This document shows positions 1-7,425 of a stretch of 64,000 nucleotides of DNA, piece by piece (position 1 is the stretch's first letter; every line of letters begins with the position of its first letter). The notes beneath the pieces were generated by a model that had not been told where the DNA came from, ran no database searches, and was given only the letters and a program-made list of their open reading frames with translations. The stretch lies in assembly GCF_007559005.1 (NCBI RefSeq), contig NZ_CP041763.1, positions 558,001-622,000 on the forward strand, read 5' to 3'. This stretch comes from Gordonia zhaorongruii (GTDB lineage: Bacteria > Actinomycetota > Actinomycetes > Mycobacteriales > Mycobacteriaceae). The position numbers and the translations under genes are program-made.

Positions 1-483
1 CGGCAGGACCGAGGTGACGTCCGCGTCGTCGGCGGGACGACGGCGCGGTGGCTCGCCGGGTCGGCGCTGGTACTCGGGGTGCTGCTGGGCCTGCGCGGGG
101 GGTTGTTGCGGAGGCGCTTGCCGGCCCGGGGGCTGCTGGCCCTGCGGTGCTCGACCCTGCGGTGGCGCGGGTGCGCGGCCCGGCTGGCCGGGTCGGGGAG
201 GCTGTGGGCCGGCGGCCGGCGGGCTGCCCGGCTGTACGGGGCGTCCCTGATCGTCGACGCCCATCTGATCCATCAGCTGGCGGACGGTGAGGCGCCCGCG
301 AGGGCGGACGTACTGCTCGCGACCAGTGGGTTCGCGGAGACCTTCGGCGTGTGGGTCGTCCCCGGTGTCGCCGAAACGCTCGCGGAAGTCGAACGAGTCG
401 GACGGCCGTCCTGCGCGACGGGACCGCCGCGGCGGCGTCCGCTTATCGTCCGGCTCGTTGTCGCCGGGGCGGTCTGAACTCAC
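1..483 (-). CDS. LytR-CpsA-Psr (LCP) family protein, N-terminal part only
   Basis: The first 161 codons of a minus-strand gene run off the left edge of the window. They start at a GTG at 481-483 with a GAGGT ribosome site just upstream. The visible part is a charged, Arg-rich segment, then a short conserved stretch (LTVRQLMDQMG, about residues 68-78), then a long Pro/Gln/Gly-rich linker. No membrane segment or LCP catalytic domain is in view; those would lie beyond the edge. The call rests on this kind of cytoplasmic N-terminus plus position: in M. tuberculosis the LCP gene Rv0822c is directly followed by the dus and desA1 homologues, as here. LCP enzymes attach arabinogalactan or other glycopolymers to peptidoglycan. 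The function is inferred from synteny because the catalytic domain is not visible. Confidence 0.7.
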   Translation of the reverse strand, partial: MSSDRPGDNEPDDKRTPPRRSRRAGRPSDSFDFRERFGDTGDDPHAEGLREPTGREQYVRPRGRLTVRQLMDQMGVDDQGRPVQPGSPPAAGPQPPRPGQPGRAPAPPQGRAPQGQQPPGRQAPPQQPPAQAQQHPEYQRRPGEPPRRRPADDADVTSVLP

Positions 484-570
484 AGGTGTACCTCACTGAT
501 CACTGGCTTGGAACATTCTAGAGGCCCGACCTGAAAGTTCGATTATCGGCGAGCCGCGGAATGCTGCGGA

Positions 571-1767
571 TCAGCCGCCGGAGTGCATGATCTCGGCGCC
601 TTCGGGGACGATGTCTTCTTCGGGGTCGTCGAGCCAGCCCTCGGGCAATGCGACCGACGACGGTGAGCCCTGGCGTCCGCGCGGGCCGTGAGCGTCGCGC
701 GGGAACGGCGTGTCCTTCGGCAGGGTCTCGATGAGTTCGCGCAGGTCGTCGAGCGTTTTCACGAGTGAGAGCTGCGAACGCAGACCCGAGCCGGCGGGGA
801 AGCCGCGCAGGTACCAGGAGATGTGCTTGCGGATCTCGCGCATGCCCTTGTCCTCGCCGTGGTGTGCAGCGAGGAGCGACCCGTGCCGGAACATGATCTC
901 GCCCACTTCGCCGAGATTCGGCGCTTGCGGAGCGGCGACGCCGCGGAGCCGGGCCGACAGTTCGGCGAACAGCCACGGGCGGCCAAGGCAGCCGCGGCCG
1001 ATCACCACGCCGTCGCAGCCGGTCTGCTCCATCATAGCGACGGCGTCGTCGGCTTCGAAGATGTCTCCGTTGCCGAGTACCGGCACCGTCGTCACATGTT
1101 CCTTGAGGCGTGCGATCTCGTCCCACGCCGCAGTGCCGGAGTACCGCTGCGAGGCGGTGCGGGCGTGCAGCGCGACCGCCTGGGCGCCCTCCTCGGCGGC
1201 GATGCGGCCGGCGTCGAGGTGAGTGTGGTTGTCGTCGTCGATGCCGATGCGGAACTTCACGGTCACCGGGATGTCGGTGCCCTCGGTGGCGCGGACCGCA
1301 GCCGCGACGATGTTGCGGAACAGTCGGCGCTTATAGGGAATGGCCGATCCGCCGCCGCGCTTGGTGACCTTGGGGACGGGGCAGCCGAAGTTCATGTCGA
1401 TGTGGTCGGCGAGGTTCTCGTCGACGATCATCTTGGCGGCCTTGTACGTGTACTCGGGGTCCACCGTGTAGAGCTGCATCGAGCGCGGCGTCTCGGACGG
1501 GTCGAACGTCGTCATGTGCATGGTGACGGGATGGCGTTCGACGAGCGCGCGCGCCGTCACCATCTCGCACACGTACAGCCCGGACACCGTCCCGGTGCGC
1601 TGGGCCTCGAGTTCACGGCACAGTACGCGGAAGGCGACGTTGGTGACGCCCGCCATCGGTGCCAGCACGACGGGGCTGGCGAGCTCGATGGGGCCGATAC
1701 GCAGAGGATCCCGGCCGGTCAGAAAGTCCGGTCGGGATTCCGTCTGGTCGAGTGTTGCGGTGTTCAG
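571..1767 (-). CDS. dus: tRNA-dihydrouridine synthase (DusB-type)
   Basis: This is an FMN-dependent TIM-barrel enzyme that reduces uridine in the tRNA D-loop. Visible motifs in order are the phosphate/FMN start SPVVLAPMAGVTN, the catalytic-cysteine motif NFGCPVPKVTKRGGGSA, VTVKFRIGIDDD, and the C-terminal FMN-phosphate loop VLGNGDIFEADD with GVVIGRGCLGRPW. About 398 residues is normal (M. tuberculosis Rv0823c is close to 390). The start is uncertain: no ATG or GTG lies between the end of desA and the first conserved motif. A CTG at 1765-1767 overlaps the desA stop as CTGA, which would couple the two genes; the alternative is a start well inside desA. Gene order LCP-dus-desA matches mycobacteria. 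It probably forms an operon with desA. Confidence 0.9.
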   Translation of the reverse strand: MNTATLDQTESRPDFLTGRDPLRIGPIELASPVVLAPMAGVTNVAFRVLCRELEAQRTGTVSGLYVCEMVTARALVERHPVTMHMTTFDPSETPRSMQLYTVDPEYTYKAAKMIVDENLADHIDMNFGCPVPKVTKRGGGSAIPYKRRLFRNIVAAAVRATEGTDIPVTVKFRIGIDDDNHTHLDAGRIAAEEGAQAVALHARTASQRYSGTAAWDEIARLKEHVTTVPVLGNGDIFEADDAVAMMEQTGCDGVVIGRGCLGRPWLFAELSARLRGVAAPQAPNLGEVGEIMFRHGSLLAAHHGEDKGMREIRKHISWYLRGFPAGSGLRSQLSLVKTLDDLRELIETLPKDTPFPRDAHGPRGRQGSPSSVALPEGWLDDPEEDIVPEGAEIMHSGG

Positions 1768-2756
1768 GACGCCTTCTGCTCCCGCTTGCGGGCCTCTCGG
1801 GCCAGGGCGCGGTCTCGCATCTCCTCGAAGCGGGTGGCGTCCTTGTCGAGCTGGTCGAGGAACGCGGCCAACTCCTCGCGCGCCTTGTCGCCCTCGGGGC
1901 CGAAGTCGGTACGGTCGAACACGTTCCACTTGCGCAGGACCGGCTGGATGACCTCTTCGAGGTGCTGACGCAGGTCGTAGATGCCGTGCTTGGCCATCAG
2001 GACGCCGTGGCGACGGAAGTTCGGCATGCCGGCGCCGGGCATCTGGAAGTTGGAGACGATATCGGTGACCGCACGCAGCGTCTGGTCGGGCGAGAGGTCC
2101 ATGGCAGCACCGCAGATGTTGCGGTAGAAGATCATGTGCAGGTTCTCATCGGCCGCGATGCGCTGCAGCATCCGGTCGGCGATCGGGTCGTTGCACGCCT
2201 TGCCGGTGTTGCGGTGGCTGACGCGGGTCGCGAGTTCCTGGAACGTCACGTAGGCCACCGAGTGGAGCAATCCCAGGTCCTGGTCGGCGTCGCGGAACTC
2301 CTCCACACGATCGCCTGCGGCGGCCTCGGGGGAGTAGCCGTTGGTCATGTGGATCATGCGCGCCTCTTCGAGCGCGGTGGGGTCGACGCCGCGGGTGACG
2401 ACGAGGTAGTCGCGCATCGCGATACCGTGGCGGTTCTCCTCGGCGGTCCAGCGGCCGACCCAGTGGCCCCACGCGGACTCCATCGAGAAGTTCTCGGCGA
2501 TCTCGCGGTGGTAGGAGGGCAGGTTGTCCTCGGTGAGGAGGTTCGTGATCATCGCGGCCTTGGCGACCTCGTCGAGCTTGGACTGCTCGGGGTCGTAGTC
2601 GACGCCGCCGAGCGCTGCGAAGTTCTGGCCGTCGTCCCACGGCACGTAGTCGTGCGGATTCCAGTCGCGCGCCGTCTTGATGTGGCGGTTGACGTTGGTT
2701 TCGGCGACCGGCTCCAGCTCCCGGAGCAACTCGAGTTGTGTCAGTTCGCGTGCCAT
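1764..2756 (-). CDS. desA1: Acyl-ACP desaturase (DesA1-like, diiron)
   Basis: This is a 330-residue soluble ferritin-like desaturase. The two carboxylate-bridged diiron motifs are visible as EENRH (residues 106-110) and DENLH (residues 203-207). Length and flanking dus gene match M. tuberculosis Rv0824c (DesA1), which introduces double bonds into acyl chains destined for mycolic acids. A start ATG at 2754-2756 is preceded by GGAGGATT. About 180 bp upstream lies a perfect 8+8 inverted repeat (2935-2954) that could bind a regulator; in mycobacteria desA genes are controlled by the TetR-type regulator MadR. I cannot show that this site is MadR's. Substrate chain length is not predictable from sequence. 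Confidence 0.92.
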   Translation of the reverse strand: MARELTQLELLRELEPVAETNVNRHIKTARDWNPHDYVPWDDGQNFAALGGVDYDPEQSKLDEVAKAAMITNLLTEDNLPSYHREIAENFSMESAWGHWVGRWTAEENRHGIAMRDYLVVTRGVDPTALEEARMIHMTNGYSPEAAAGDRVEEFRDADQDLGLLHSVAYVTFQELATRVSHRNTGKACNDPIADRMLQRIAADENLHMIFYRNICGAAMDLSPDQTLRAVTDIVSNFQMPGAGMPNFRRHGVLMAKHGIYDLRQHLEEVIQPVLRKWNVFDRTDFGPEGDKAREELAAFLDQLDKDATRFEEMRDRALAREARKREQKAS

Positions 2757-2934
2757 CGGTAAATCCTCCGGTCGGTGTTCTCGGCAGTGGCGGTCAGTGC
2801 GGTGTGCGCACCGTCACAATGCGCCGACGTGCGCTTATCCCTCTCAGGCTACGTCACGTGCCCACTGGCCCCAAGTTCATCAGGCGTTAGTTTCGTCGCT
2901 CCTGCGCGCTGTCACGTTACGGAGCAGCAGCGTG

Positions 2935-2954
2935 AACCTACGTCACCGTAGGTT
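2935..2954. promoter_or_regulatory. Perfect inverted repeat upstream of desA, candidate operator
   Basis: AACCTACG-TCAC-CGTAGGTT is an 8-bp perfect inverted repeat with a 4-bp spacer. It lies in the 286-bp gap upstream of the desaturase start. It has no T-run on either side, so a terminator for the SnoaL-like gene is less likely than a TetR-type operator. Regulator identity is unknown. Confidence 0.5.
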
Positions 2955-3042
2955 AGTGCAGGCTAAAGCGCTGTGTCGAGGGTTCGGGGTGCTCAGTGCT
3001 CAGGTGCGGAACAGTTATCCGGTGGGATCCGCCCTTCGAGGC

Positions 3043-3561
3043 CTACTTCTTCCGTGACGTGAACATCTTCCCCACGGTCTCCATCCACTGGCGGGCCTCG
3101 TCGTCGAGCGTCCCGAGTTGCTCCGCCCGGTCGCACCACTTGCGCGCCATGATGCCGAACTTCATCGGGTTGTAAACGTCCTCCTCGCAGCTCCACAGGC
3201 CGTCTCCCGCGTAGGTGAGGATCGTGATGTTGGTGGCGGTGAACTGCGAGCCGTCGCCGGGATCGCGCATCGGGTTGTCGACCTCGCAGATGACGCGGTT
3301 GGTCGACGGATCGGTGACGTGCCACAGCGACGGGTATCCGGTCATATGGCTGCCGGGGAACTCGTTCATCGTCTTGTTGATCCAGGGGCGGATCTCCTCG
3401 CGTCCGTGCATGGTGCCGTACGCGTGCTCGATGTACTCGGCGTCTTCGCTGAACATATCGGCCCAGGCGTCCCAGTCGCGGTGTTCGGCGACCTCGGCGA
3501 CCGTCTTCTGGAACTGGGCGAATGCAGCGTCGAGTTCTTCTGCGGTGAAGGAGGGGGTCAT
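3043..3561 (-). CDS. SnoaL/NTF2-like fold protein
   Basis: This 172-residue protein has the pattern of a SnoaL-like (NTF2 superfamily) cone fold. An N-terminal helix pair is followed by DWDAWADMFSEDAEYIEH, GREEIRPWI, and a strand-rich second half with TNITILTYAGDGLWSCEEDVYN. Members are small isomerases, hydratases or polyketide cyclases, or ligand-binding proteins. The sequence does not say which. The ATG at 3559-3561 has AAGGAG-like sequence only weakly upstream. It sits upstream of desA on the same strand but is separated from it by 286 bp with a candidate operator, so it is probably its own transcription unit. It has no signal peptide or membrane segment, so it is probably cytoplasmic. 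Confidence 0.75.
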   Translation of the reverse strand: MTPSFTAEELDAAFAQFQKTVAEVAEHRDWDAWADMFSEDAEYIEHAYGTMHGREEIRPWINKTMNEFPGSHMTGYPSLWHVTDPSTNRVICEVDNPMRDPGDGSQFTATNITILTYAGDGLWSCEEDVYNPMKFGIMARKWCDRAEQLGTLDDEARQWMETVGKMFTSRKK

Positions 3562-3735
3562 GGTGGGGATGCTAAGTGACTCGGGCGTGACTCGAGGTTA
3601 ATCCGCCCCAGGTCGGCACGTTCGGTGCGGACGATCGGGACTCCGTGGTGCAGGGGCCCAAGCCTGCCGTCGCGAACCGCACGACCTCGTGGGAAGCTCT
3701 TGAACCAGACAGCATATTCCTGGGGGGAGTGAACA

Positions 3736-5307
3736 GTGCGTAAGAAGCAGGCGCTCACCGCGGGTGCAGCCATTGCAGTGGTCGCTGTACTCGCCGTGTG
3801 TTTGAGCGGCGTTCTGAAGCCGTCCGTGGACGGGACGCCCGTCCCGAACGAGACGATGCAAGCGCTCAACGGATTGAACGACGCGTCGACATCGCTGGCG
3901 GACGCCCCTGCGGCGCGCTACGACGGGCTTGTGTCCGACGACGACGGGGACAAACTCGAGGTCAACGACCTGACGGTGTCGGCGATGGGCGACGTGTACG
4001 GAAAGTTCTCTCGTGACCGAGGACGCGGCGAAGTACTGCAGATCGACGGGCGCACCCTGATCAAGGCCGACTCAGGGTTCTGGAGCGGGCTGTCGCAGGG
4101 TAAACGGCCCGCAGGTCTGCGCATGGAAGGCATCCCGAGCGACAAGTGGGTCGTCACGGATGAATCAGTCCTCGGAGTCGACCTGGGTGCGGTCCTGCGT
4201 CCGGACAAGCTCGGACTGAGTCTGAACCAGCAGGACCGCAGACTCGACCGGACCGACATCGAAGGCAGCGTCGTCGATGCCGGTCGCGATACGCCCGACC
4301 GGCGGGCGAGTACCGGCCGTGACCCGGCTGGAGTGTCCGAAGTCGAGGTGGAAGATCACGACGGCGGCGTCGACGGGACCCAGCGGTTCAAGTCGGACGA
4401 GATGACCGTCGGTGCCGACGACAACGGCGACATCACCGGCATTCGCGGACCCCTGAGCGTGGGCGTAGCCGGGGACTCTGATGAGCTGACCGCGGACCTG
4501 CGGGTAGCGCCGCTGGATGCCGCCAGTGCTCGGCAGATGTACGTCAGCATCAAGTCGGTGACCCGAACTGCGAAGGTCGGATCCTGGAACATCGACGTCG
4601 GCACTCCGTCCGGCGGGCTCGACTGCACGCCCGGTGGGCGGTGCACCGTCACGTACACGCTGCGCAATAAGGCCGAGGGGCTCGAGCGCGGCACCGTGGA
4701 CATCTCGCTGAACGCCGACTTCAAGGCGAACGGTCGAGACCTCGGCAAGTGCGACGCGAAGGGCACCATGCCCATCAACGGGAGCGGAAAAGTCTCGTGT
4801 GGCGTTCCCCTGGGAATCAGCGGAAGCTTCAACGCCAACTCCAACAGTCGCTTCACCGTCTCGGTGAACGGTGAACTCGACTCCGCGGCGATCGCCGAAT
4901 CGGCCGAGGTCGGCATCAAGTTCAGCGAGAAGGCGAAGGGCTGGGAGGCCACGGCCCCGAAGGCATCCGAGACCGCCCGGCGGTACAACCGGCAGATCAC
5001 CCTCGTCCCATCCGGGTACGTGTACCGGACAGGCGATGTCGCCTTCAACGGTCGGGAGAAGGACGGCACGCTGCTCCTCGTCTACGGCCCCGGGTACGAC
5101 GCGCATGTGGCTCGCGACGGTGCATTCGACCCGGAGTGGGCGGGCACCGAGCAGATGGTCGAGCAAGTGAAGAAGGCACACGCGGCGGCCGGCGGAACCA
5201 ACGTCCGCATGGTGTTCGCAGAAGCCGAGGCCGCTGATGCGGCTCGTGAGCTGCTGACCGCGAACGGCGTCACCGGCGTTGAAGTAGTCGTCGTCCCGCT
5301 CGCATAG
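3736..5307 (+). CDS. Exported/membrane-anchored protein ending in a degenerate Tox-REase-5-like domain
   Basis: This 523-residue protein starts at GTG 3736 behind a strong GGGGGGAG site. Residues 1-27 (MRKKQ, then a hydrophobic run with a Cys near 22) form a signal or anchor; the lipobox is poor because the residue before Cys is Val. Residues about 45-280 are a soluble domain I do not recognise, rich in Asp and Gly. Residues about 285-420 look like a beta-sandwich with four cysteines (LDCTPGGRC, KCDAKG, VSCGV). Residues 422-523 resemble restriction-endonuclease-fold toxin 5 (Tox-REase-5): PSGYVYRTG, GTLLLVYGPGY, AEAEAADAARELL and NGVTGVEVV. Family members normally read LLEAKGPGY there; here the acidic and Lys residues are Leu and Tyr, and the preceding Asp-Gly is Asn-Gly. 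That suggests loss of nuclease activity. No immunity gene is adjacent. Confidence 0.65.
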   Translation: MRKKQALTAGAAIAVVAVLAVCLSGVLKPSVDGTPVPNETMQALNGLNDASTSLADAPAARYDGLVSDDDGDKLEVNDLTVSAMGDVYGKFSRDRGRGEVLQIDGRTLIKADSGFWSGLSQGKRPAGLRMEGIPSDKWVVTDESVLGVDLGAVLRPDKLGLSLNQQDRRLDRTDIEGSVVDAGRDTPDRRASTGRDPAGVSEVEVEDHDGGVDGTQRFKSDEMTVGADDNGDITGIRGPLSVGVAGDSDELTADLRVAPLDAASARQMYVSIKSVTRTAKVGSWNIDVGTPSGGLDCTPGGRCTVTYTLRNKAEGLERGTVDISLNADFKANGRDLGKCDAKGTMPINGSGKVSCGVPLGISGSFNANSNSRFTVSVNGELDSAAIAESAEVGIKFSEKAKGWEATAPKASETARRYNRQITLVPSGYVYRTGDVAFNGREKDGTLLLVYGPGYDAHVARDGAFDPEWAGTEQMVEQVKKAHAAAGGTNVRMVFAEAEAADAARELLTANGVTGVEVVVVPLA

Positions 5308-5315
5308 CGGCTCTA

Positions 5316-5338
5316 CCGCACGGGACGAACTTGTGCGG
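5316..5338. terminator. Short hairpin after the toxin-like gene
   Basis: CCGCAC and GTGCGG are separated by 11 bases, 8 bp after the stop of the preceding gene. There is no T-run. It could be a weak terminator or an operator for the downstream WS/DGAT gene. Confidence 0.3.
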
Positions 5339-5407
5339 GACTACTGTGAACGGGCACGTGTTCCGCGCCCGCGGGTGCGTGACCAGTCACAGAAGGGGAG
5401 ACCTGAC

Positions 5408-6847
5408 ATGCAGCGGTTGAGCGGGCTCGACGCGTCGTTCCTGTATTTGGAGACGCCGTCGCAGGTGATGAACGTGGCCGCGATCATGCAGGTGGACCCC
5501 ACCACCGTGCCGGGCGGTTACACGTTCGACGGCTTGCGCAACGAGATGGCCCGACGCGTCACTGCGATTCCGTCGCTGCGGCGCAAGCTGTCCGACTCGC
5601 TCGCCAACGTCGACCACCCGGTGTGGGTCGAGGACGACGACTTCCGGATCGAACGACACGTTCACCGGATCGCGATCCCGTCACCGGGCCGGGTCGAGGA
5701 GATGGCCCAGATGTGCGGGCACCTCGTCGGGCAGGTCCTCGACCGCAAGAAGCCGCTCTGGGATCTATGGGTCCTCGAAGGCATGGAGGACGGAAAGATC
5801 GCGCTCATGCTCCGCATGCACCATGCAGGAGTCGACGGCGCCACCGTCGCGGACATCCTCGGCGAACTCGCCACCGCGGCACCGGAACCGCCGGAGCTCG
5901 ATCCCGCCAAGATGGCGGAGAGCGCAGGCTCGGCGTCCCGCCGTGACATGGCCGTCGGCGGCGCCGCGAACTACTTCCTGCAGCGCCCGATCGCGGCGCT
6001 GAAGCTCATTCCCAAAACCGTGCCGCTGCCGATCGACTGGTTCCGCCGTGTCCGGTCGGGCGCAGGCATGCCGGCTCCGTTCCTCGCGCCCCGCACTCGC
6101 TTCAACGCGCCGCTCTCGCCGCGCCGGTCCCTTGCTCTCACGCAGCTTCCGCTCGATGACGTGAAGCGCGTCAAGAACCATTTCGGCGTCAAGATGAACG
6201 ACGTCGTTCTCGCCCTCGCCGGCGGTGCGCTCCGTGAGTACTTGGACGAGAACGGCGAGCTCCCGGACGAACCACTGGTCGGGATGGTGCCGGTGTCGGT
6301 GCGCGGCGCAGATGAGCACGACCTCGTCGAGTCCGGCACCAACAAGGTGAGCGGCATGTTCACGCGCCTGCCCAGCCAGATCGCCGACCCCGTCGAGCGA
6401 CTCCGGGTGGCGGGCGAGTACGCGAACCAGTCCAAGGATCACCATCAGGAGATCGACGCGAACATCCTGCGGAGCTACGCCGAGTTCGCACCAGGAAACA
6501 CGATGGGCGCGGTCATGCGGCTGTACGCGGACCGGCGCATGTCCGGGCTGCACCCGCCGGTGTTCAGCACCATCGTCTCGAATGTGGCCGGTCCGGCATC
6601 GAAGATGTACATGCTCGGCGCGCTGGTCGAGGCCGTATACCCGCTGGCGCCGATCTTCCACGGGCTGGGCCTCAACATCACGGTGTTCTCGTCCGCGGGA
6701 AAGCTCAATGTCGGCCTGCTGACCTGCAGTGACATCGCGCCCGATATCTGGGCGATGGCGCGGGCCTTCCACGATCAGCTCGATCTGCTCCTCGGAGAGG
6801 TCGAGGCGGGTGCCGTGCTGGCGCACGATGCGACGGTCGAGGACTGA
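5408..6847 (+). CDS. Wax ester synthase / diacylglycerol acyltransferase (WS/DGAT)
   Basis: This 479-residue bifunctional acyltransferase makes triacylglycerol or wax esters from acyl-CoA at the inner membrane face. The catalytic HHxxxDG motif is HHAGVDG at residues 138-144. The N-terminus MQRLSGLDASFLYLETPSQVMNV and the C-terminal SNVAGP segment are typical of the family, and the length is normal (about 450-480). The ATG at 5408 is chosen because AAGGGGAG lies 8 bp upstream and the family N-terminus begins exactly there, although the frame is open further upstream. The DUF1877 gene starts 4 bp after its stop, so the two are probably co-transcribed. A second, more divergent WS/DGAT-type gene is present at 61800-63092. 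Confidence 0.93.
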   Translation: MQRLSGLDASFLYLETPSQVMNVAAIMQVDPTTVPGGYTFDGLRNEMARRVTAIPSLRRKLSDSLANVDHPVWVEDDDFRIERHVHRIAIPSPGRVEEMAQMCGHLVGQVLDRKKPLWDLWVLEGMEDGKIALMLRMHHAGVDGATVADILGELATAAPEPPELDPAKMAESAGSASRRDMAVGGAANYFLQRPIAALKLIPKTVPLPIDWFRRVRSGAGMPAPFLAPRTRFNAPLSPRRSLALTQLPLDDVKRVKNHFGVKMNDVVLALAGGALREYLDENGELPDEPLVGMVPVSVRGADEHDLVESGTNKVSGMFTRLPSQIADPVERLRVAGEYANQSKDHHQEIDANILRSYAEFAPGNTMGAVMRLYADRRMSGLHPPVFSTIVSNVAGPASKMYMLGALVEAVYPLAPIFHGLGLNITVFSSAGKLNVGLLTCSDIAPDIWAMARAFHDQLDLLLGEVEAGAVLAHDATVED

Positions 6848-6851
6848 CCGA

Positions 6852-7337
6852 ATGCTCTCCGTCTATCTCGCAGTCCCGACCGGAGCCGACGAGCGGCTGG
6901 CCACCGTCGACCCCGACGGCGTGATCGAGTACGTCGAGGGACTGCTCGAATCGGGTGTGCCGTCCATCGACCTCGGCGAGGCGTGGGACGGCCTGCACTT
7001 CCTGTTGACGGGCGCGTCGGCATCGGAGCCGATCGAAGACGAGCCGCTCAGCGAGGCCGTCGTCGGGGTGTACGAGTTCGAGAGCGACGACCTCCTCGGT
7101 CTGACGCCGGCGGAGGACCTGCCGTTCATCCTCGCCAGGCTCGAGACCGTGAATATCGAGCAACTGCTGGCAGGCGCCGATTTCGCGACCTTCGCGAAGG
7201 CGGAGATCTACCCCGACAGGTGGACCGACGAGCCGGAGTCGCTGAGAGCGCTTCTCCGCGAGGCATTCACCAACTTGATCGAATTTCACCGCTACTGCCG
7301 GGCCGAGAGCCGCGACCTGCTGGTGTCCATTCACTGA
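6852..7337 (+). CDS. DUF1877 family protein
   Basis: This 161-residue protein belongs to the DUF1877 (YfbM-like) family. Recognisable family landmarks are DLGEAWDGLHFLLTG, the LTPAEDL segment and the F-x-x-FAKAEIYPDRW motif near residues 112-124. The family has no established biochemical role. It contains no signal peptide or membrane helix. Its ATG lies 4 bp after the WS/DGAT stop, which implies translational coupling, but a link to lipid storage is only contextual. The gene ends just before a long hairpin shared with the convergent nadE. Confidence 0.82.
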   Translation: MLSVYLAVPTGADERLATVDPDGVIEYVEGLLESGVPSIDLGEAWDGLHFLLTGASASEPIEDEPLSEAVVGVYEFESDDLLGLTPAEDLPFILARLETVNIEQLLAGADFATFAKAEIYPDRWTDEPESLRALLREAFTNLIEFHRYCRAESRDLLVSIH

Positions 7338-7341
7338 GCGC

Positions 7342-7414
7342 CGCGCAGAATTCCCCGCTCAGCGTCGGAAGCACCGTGACGGCGTTATCGCGCCCCAGCG
7401 GGGAATTCTGCGCG
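7342..7414. repeat. 18-bp perfect inverted repeat between convergent genes
   Basis: The arm CGCGCAGAATTCCCCGCT at 7342-7359 is perfectly complementary to 7397-7414, with a 37-base loop. It fills the gap between the convergent DUF1877 and nadE genes. It could be a bidirectional terminator, but the arm is long, A+T-containing at its middle (GAATTC) and lacks a T-run. A REP- or MITE-like repeat is an alternative. Confidence 0.6.
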
Positions 7415-7425
7415 CCGATGCCGGA

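Noticed and set aside
79..477. Plus-strand open frames at the window start
   Set aside because: They are opposite the Pro/Gln-rich N-terminus of the LCP gene and have biased, low-complexity composition.
1659..2762. Long plus-strand open frame over dus/desA
   Set aside because: It lies opposite two recognisable conserved genes and has no recognisable domain.
2951..2966. Iron box upstream of desA (GGTTAGTGCAGGCTAA)
   Set aside because: Only half of the IdeR pattern is present and the symmetrical partner is missing.
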